Below, one piece after another: positions 58,755-64,000 of a stretch of DNA of 64,000 bases. How positions within the stretch are numbered: position 1 is the first letter of the stretch; every line of letters begins with the position of its first letter. The notes under the pieces are model-generated. The model made no database searches and was not told the origin of the DNA. It saw only the letters and a list, made by a program, of their open reading frames with translations. The position numbers and the translations under genes were made by a program. This DNA comes from Timema cristinae (Eukaryota > Arthropoda > Insecta > Phasmatodea > Timematidae). Where the stretch lies: contig JBCFYV010011172.1 in NCBI GenBank assembly GCA_039000515.1, positions 78,141,529-78,205,528 on the forward strand. The letters run 5' to 3'.

Positions 58755-58770
58755 GTCTGGGCCCATAACC
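58755..58770 (-). promoter_or_regulatory. Primer binding site (initiator Met tRNA, internal half)
   Basis: Directly after the 5' LTR the minus strand reads GGTTATGGGCCCAGAC. It is complementary to the anticodon-loop region of initiator tRNA-Met (CATAACC loop), as in Drosophila copia, which primes from a half tRNA. Confidence 0.85.
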
Positions 58771-58948
58771 TGTCAGAGTACCCAGGTTTATAGAATTAAC
58801 TAACTGGTTTTAGACTGAGCATGACATGTAAAGTGTTACACAGGTTTATACACATAGACACAGATCAGCTAAATCAAACAAACTACACAGTTAGCAGTAG
58901 TGCCAACCTAGACTAGAATATCCTTGTATAGAATTGCCTATTTTAACA
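58771..58948 (-). repeat. 5' LTR of copia element
   Basis: 178 bp, apparently identical to 54394-54571. It carries the promoter for the element; no TATA box was confidently placed. Confidence 0.95.
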
Positions 58949-58953
58949 CTTTA

Positions 58954-60504
58954 AAGATAGTTTCCCTTGAATCTTTCTCTCATGGCTCAGATGTCTGTTT
59001 GCTAATCGACATTGTAGTTGACCTTGTAAAGATACAACCGCCTATTGAATGCCCACCTTACTTATCTCTCTCTCACTCTCAAAAAAACTATGTCACTTGC
59101 AGACCTTTCTATTCTCAATACACTTAGCAACACCTCATCCCTCCTTTACCAACCCTTTGATACATAAAGAAATACATTTTGAAAGAAATAAGTGTTTACA
59201 GGGTACACTAGCCCCAAGCACCCCTCCTAACAACAGAAAAGAAGAGGCTGTCTATCAAGAGCTTAACAGTGATGAGAGTCACCAGTACAGTTCAAAAGAT
59301 CAATAAGCCAACTGCCTGCCAACTATACAACCAGCATAGGCCCTGCCCTATAGTAAATTTTTTTAAAAATTGTCCTGAAATGATAAATTAAGCTATCACA
59401 ACATGTAATTTAGTTTTGTTTTTTTTAAATTATGGTAATGTGAACATTAATTTGTGATGTAAATAACATCAAAAAGTTACTAATATTGAACAAAAATGTG
59501 TATTTTAACTTTAAATACTTGTAATGGTGAAGCTTTATAATTATCAAATCCTGGTTTAAATTAGGAGGGATAGCCAGCACACTTACCTAGGTGATACTGG
59601 AGTATAAATTGTTTAGATATAACATTAAAAAAACACACAACCACATTTTTAAGGACAAGCTTTCACTGTCACAGACAGCTTCATCAGGTCAAGAGAGTAG
59701 ACTTTAATTATCAAATCCGGAATTTGAATTTTGAATTTAAGTCAAAGCCTACAAATATTTGAAGCGAAGTCAAAGTTTTGTTAATGAACTATATACCAAG
59801 TGCCTAAGGAAGCAAATATTACATAAATTATACTTTTGTTTAACTATTGCATATCAACTTATTTGCCCTTATTTTAGAAATGTATAATTAGGCATAAGTA
59901 TTTCAATTTAGTCAAATTTGAATGAAAACAGAGTTTTAGTAGAATATGGGTGAAATAGAAAAATATTAGTACTCTAAGTACTTCATATTAATTTTCCCCT
60001 ACCTTCTTTCAAATATAATTTTTAAGTGTGAATTATGTTCTTCTTTTTATTGTAAAAGCAATATTGTGTTTGTTCCTTTTATATGTTTCCTTCCACCTTT
60101 CTTGTCCCTTCTTCCAAATTTAATACAATTACCTCATAAAGCAAAAATAGGTTTTCCTAGCAGAGAAATGTTAATTTTCTGTAATAAATTAATTTCCAAT
60201 CATAAAACATGAGCCCAAACATGTATGTTTAAAAATAAATTTTTTAGTCAAATACAGATTTGTAATTAAATAAAATATCACTGTAAAAGTATTTTCTAAT
60301 GAAAAAAATTAACTGTTTGTTATTAAATTTTATTTTAAAATTAAATCAAATTAATTAGAATAGAAATTTTAATTAAAGCCTGAAAGTTTCAATAACAACA
60401 TTTTTTTATAGTCTTGGTGGAAAACTTTTGAAATGCATTAAAACTACTCAATTTTTTTAGTATTCGTACTCTCTTAACATAATATTTAATGACTAAGAGC
60501 CCAC
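58954..60504. other. Non-coding DNA with a repeat terminus
   Basis: At 59563-59700 there is a repeat with GGAGGGATAGCCAGCACACT (like foldback element F ends) and, on the minus strand, CTGATGAAG...GACAGTGAAAGC at 59661-59687. That resembles the core layout of a hammerhead ribozyme. The rest of the interval shows no gene. Confidence 0.4.
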
Positions 60505-60762
60505 CTGCAGTTGTAAAGGAGCCTGCATCCTCATGTCACCTGCTATGGCCTGCAAGAGGTGTGGGTGCGTCTGCTGTGACACCTGATGGAGGTGTGACTG
60601 TGTCTGGTGGGGGTAGCCACCCAACATGGCGGCAGAGTTATTTTCGTTGTTGAGGCACATGACGGACATCTGGGATTGTTGTGAGTGGACACTAAGGCGC
60701 TCTTCCTCGTCTGGCTGCTGTACTTCAGAGATGATCACCTCTGGCTGTGGCTGCTCCTGGGC
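60505..60762 (-). CDS. Internal exon of an unrecognised Gln/His-rich protein
   Basis: An 86-codon exon, phase 0 at both ends, with acceptor CCTGCTTATACAG and donor CTGCAG/GTGGGC. It opens AQEQPQPEVIISEVQQPDEE, then ERLSVHSQQSQMSVMCLNNE and MLGGYPHQTQSHLHQVSQQT, ending RMQAPLQLQ. Composition (Gln, His, Ser, acidic stretch) suggests a disordered region of a regulatory or DNA-binding protein. No domain is visible and I cannot name it. It is GC-richer than its surroundings and opposite in strand to the centrobin exons, so it belongs to a different gene whose other exons lie outside or are unseen. Confidence 0.65.
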
Positions 60763-61073
60763 CTGTATAAGCAGGAAAAACTTGTATTTGTAAAATGTGG
60801 CTGAATAATGAAATTACTATAGATGGATTTGTCATATTCTATGAAATTTTATATTCCAAAATTAAAAAGAAAATGTTATGGATGTCAAAAATGAATTTCT
60901 CAATACTTTCAATTGTTAACCAAGAAATCCCAGTAAAAATGCACATATGCAAATGAAAAGGCAATATCAGAGTTTGGGTTAGAATCGGCTAGTTGTAAAC
61001 TTACTCGATATACCTTTATCGTCTAGTGATCATGCCCAAATCTAAAGATTTTTTTATTCATTTTTTTAATATA
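60763..61073. other. Intronic AT-rich DNA
   Basis: Upstream intron of the minus-strand exon; nothing else seen. Confidence 0.4.
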
Positions 61074-61350
61074 GATGTGTGAGAACCACTTTGTCAATTC
61101 GAGACGAGAATATGAAAAAATATCAAGACGAGAAAACTTCCTTTGAAAGAACAAAAATGTAAATTATGTTTAGTAAAATAAATGTATAGTTATAGAGTTC
61201 CTTTTGACATTTGGGCTGGCACTTGCTTTAAATTAACATTTGGGCTGGCACTTGCTTTAAATTATCTTATAGTTAATTCAAACACTTATGATATAACTCA
61301 ACCATTTTTAATGTAATTAATAAAATAGTGATAGATTCAATATATACTAT
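61074..61350 (+). repeat. Dispersed repeat E, copy 2, with internal duplication
   Basis: Co-linear with 13207-13490 (GAGACGA, CCTTTGAAAGAACAAAAATG, TAATTCAAACACTTATGATA). It differs by a perfect ~34-bp tandem duplication that includes ACATTTGGGCTGGCACTTGC at 61208-61267. Confidence 0.6.
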
Positions 61351-61562
61351 TTATAACAAAAACATTTCTTAATGATTTGGGGAAAAACTGCTGCCTATTT
61401 TTGAGTCTGTACAGTATGATTAGAAATAATAAATGATCTATTTGGTTTATAAATTTCTTAGAGCAGTTATTTGTTTTTCCATATTTTTTTTATTCTAGAA
61501 ATTTTAAATTCATTTTTATCTTTTGAGACTAGATTGAGATTTTTTTTCTCATGTGACTTGTT

Positions 61563-64000
61563 GACAATTGTATTACAGCCTACCCCTAGTTTTGAGAACT
61601 TTCAATGCACCATTGAATCGTGTGACGAATTGCCGACCCAGGATGCGCTTTGCATTAAAATCATATAAGAAAGTGATGCTTGTAAAAGCAATGAGCGGAA
61701 TGCGTCGTCGGGTACCATGTTTGCGAAGAAAAATGGCGGCTGGCACGATCAGAAAGACTAACCCGAAGTCAACAAAAGTGACTGCGAAAAACAGAGAGAC
61801 GTGCACATAATACGATGTTTTAAGTGCCAAAAGCCTGTGCATAAGGCGAACGAGTGTTGAAGCAAGGACAAAAAGGAAAGTGCAAAATGTGCAGATAAAG
61901 TATGCTTAAATGTTTAGACATGCAAGTCGAATGATCTAAACCAGAAGTGGTGTCTGGACAGCGGTGCAACAACGCATTTGTGCTATGACACAAAAAATTT
62001 TTGCAAAATGTATGACACCCAGTGCACTAAAACTTGCGAACAGTGCGACAGCTGACACGGCGGGCGTAGGCAAAGCACATTTGTATCAAACATATTCGTG
62101 ACAAAAGGAACGTAATGCTAGACAATGCAATGTATGTACCCGACTTGAGAACGAACTTGTTGTCGGTCAGTAAGATAACAGATCGTGGAGTTGATGTTTG
62201 GTTTCAAAAAGATGGTGCCATTATACAAGACTTAGACAGGCATACTGTACTAAGTGCTGTCATAGTCGATGATTTGTACTACCTGTGTGAATTCAAACAG
62301 GGTGTGTGCACCATCACTTCACTTTTGAAAGAAAACAAAGTTCCGTTTGATTTGTTACACAGACGCCTGGGTCACACTAATGTGAAGGACATTGAGGACG
62401 CCGTTTGTAAAGATGTAGTGAAGGGAGTTGTGTGGCGGATTCAGCAAGTAAGTTGAACTGTGACATTTGTATATGGGGAAAAATGATAAGGGCCTTGTTT
62501 CCCAGCAAATCAAATGTATTTGGACCCATGAGGACAACGTCCATGGGAGGAACAAAGTATTTTGTTGAATTTATCGACGACAGCACCAGATGGTGAGATA
62601 TTCTATTCTTAAGGTCAAAGGCTGAAGTACTCAAAGTTACTATTGAGTACATAACCCTCGTTGAGAACCAAAGGGGTAAAACTGTAAAGTGCTTGCAGTC
62701 CAACAATGGTGGAGAATACACTAACAAGGAGTTTGACGAGTACTTGAAAGACGAGGAATCACTAGAAGATTGACTGTCCCATACAACCTGGAGCAAAATG
62801 GCGCGGCGGAAAGAAAGAATTGCCCTCTTCTTGACATCGCTAGATGCCTTCTGATAGAAGCAAATTTGCCCAATTCCTTCTGGGCTGAGGGGGTTAATAC
62901 CTCAAATTACCTCCGAAATCACCTAACAACGAAGAACTTAGATGGTCAAACACCGTACGAGAAATGGACCGGTGGAGCACCGGACGTGTGTTCCTTTAGG
63001 GTATTTGGAAGTGAAGTGCGCTACCTGGATGGAGATCCCGGAAGAGGAAAGTTTGACTCTCGTGGACAGGAAGGGATCTTCCTTGGCTATGCGGATGAGT
63101 CCAAGGCATAACGCGTGTGGTCACCCAAGAAGTGTTGAGTGGTGATAAGCCGTGATGTCAAATTCATGGAGGATGTCAAGTCTCGTTTGATAACCAACAC
63201 TCAAATGGGCCGAGAAGGAGACACGAAGAACGAAGACTCTACACAAGCTCGACGATTGCCTCCAACGTGCCGCACTGAAGTTGATCAGCCAATCACACAC
63301 TATGAGGACGACGAAGACAAGGTATTCCTCGGCTTTGGCAACACTGTTGAAATGCATGCACCATCACCTGATGGATCGGGTGAAGATGGGGACATCTCTT
63401 CCACCCCCGATGACACGGTAACTGACGTAGATATATGTCAGGAAATTGATCACACAACAAGGGGTCGTGGCCGGACCAAGGAAGGTCAGGTTAGGTTCGA
63501 GGGGAAGACCGAAGAAGCAGTACCAAGTAATTTCAAATATGGCTGAAAACGCTGAGTAAGGGAGCAGGCGTTTCTCTTGGAAATGCCCATAAAGAAAGCA
63601 ATGTGCAGTCCTGATGCGGACGAATGGCGCCAAGCCATCGGCAATGAGATGAAATCCATCGTGAGGAACGGGACTTGGATACTAGATCGTCCTAGAGGTC
63701 ACAGAATTGTCGGCAGCCGAATTGTTCTAAGGAACAAGTTCCTATCGGATGGGAAGCTTAAAAGAAAAAAAGCATGCTTGGTCACCAAAGGTTTTAGTCA
63801 GCAACCCGGTGTTCATTACACAGAGACATTCGCTCCAGTGGCTCGAATAGGTACCATTCATCTCCTGGCATACATTGCAGCCCAATACGGAATGAAGATT
63901 AAGCAATTTGATGTGGAAACTGCATACTTGAATGGACACCTAGAAGAAGAGGTTCATATGGAACCACCAAAGACTTTACAAGAAATCCTTCAGGATATTG
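61563..64000 (+). pseudogene. Second copia-type retroelement, decayed and cut by the window end
   Basis: Ordered but frameshifted. Gag end QPTPSFENFQCTIESCDELP. CCHC knuckle CFKCQKPVHKANEC at about 61820. Protease WCLDSGATTHLCYD at about 61950. Pre-integrase FDLLHRRLGHTNV at 62347. Integrase FVEFIDDSTRW at 62560, SNNGGEYTNKEFDEYL at 62700 (the family Asp of R-x-D-N-G reads Ser-Asn-Asn, so that Asp is lost) and the block ending EQNGAAERKN at 62790. Reverse transcriptase at 63610: DEWRQAIGNEMKSI, LVTKGFSQQPGVHYTETFAP, IKQFDVETAYLNGHLEEEVH. Several stops. It is clearly a different copia lineage from the intact element. No LTR is visible; its 3' half lies beyond 64000. Confidence 0.85.

Larger units (their letters stand above)
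54394..58948 (-). mobile_element. Complete copia-type LTR retrotransposon
   Basis: 4555 bp, minus-strand orientation. Two 178-bp LTRs (TGTCAGAGTACC...CCTATTTTAACA on the plus strand, TG...CA ends) look identical by eye. A 5-bp target duplication CTTTA lies at 54389-54393 and 58949-58953. The primer site, polypurine tract and one uninterrupted polyprotein are all present. Identical LTRs imply recent insertion, and the element has everything needed for autonomous movement as far as sequence shows. Confidence 0.95.

Noticed and set aside
1..64000. CRISPR array, prokaryotic operons, phage or plasmid genes
   Set aside because: The repeats are long, degenerate and transposon-derived. Gene structure, codon context and splice sites are those of animal nuclear DNA.

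Overview
The window looks like AT-rich nuclear DNA from an invertebrate animal, most likely an arthropod. The evidence is short exons with GT-AG boundaries in very long introns, no prokaryotic gene organisation, and a transposon set of copia, BEL/Pao, RTE-like LINEs, Penelope-like, Tigger/pogo, hAT-like and Helitron-like elements plus several tRNA-derived SINE families. The species cannot be named from the sequence. Most of the window is intron or intergenic DNA filled with decayed mobile elements.

Host genes. Four plus-strand exons (6484-6735, 6854-7063, 17296-17394, 25487-25592) join in compatible phase. They resemble the C-terminal half of centrobin, a centriole protein, so this gene spans at least 19 kb. 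At 30818-30908 one plus-strand exon has a clear NOC4 (ribosome biogenesis, CBF/Mak21 family) signature, but its phase does not join the preceding centrobin exon and no partner exon was found. On the minus strand, 60505-60762 is a clean phase-0 exon of an unrecognised Gln/His-rich protein, and 39397-39580 is a weaker candidate terminal exon.

Mobile elements by region. 0-6 kb: SINE, Tigger remnant and tRNA-like repeat. 7-17 kb (one centrobin intron): minisatellites, an LTR-like block, LINE endonuclease and reverse-transcriptase fragments and a Penelope-like remnant. 17.8-23.2 kb is a repeat complex: a GC-rich island, a tRNA-like satellite arranged as a roughly 0.8-kb-arm palindrome, a purine-rich foldback tract, and a decayed tandem array. 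23-36 kb: SINE-dense, with a Helitron-like element and a decayed BEL/Pao element. 36-46 kb is mostly unrecognised AT-rich DNA. 46-52 kb: a LINE with a SINE inside it and a decayed hAT-like gene. 54.4-58.9 kb: a complete copia element with apparently identical 178-bp LTRs, a CTTTA target duplication, an initiator-Met half-tRNA primer site and an intact polyprotein, so probably young and possibly active. 61.6-64.0 kb: a second, older copia-type element that runs off the window.

Two SINE families with different tRNA-like heads share the same 3' tail. A third SINE ends in a tail also found at the end of LINE fragments here. This suggests SINE-LINE partnerships that can be read directly in one locus. 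Nested insertions with clear target duplications (SINE in LINE, SINE in BEL/Pao, SINE in minisatellite) give a relative order of events.
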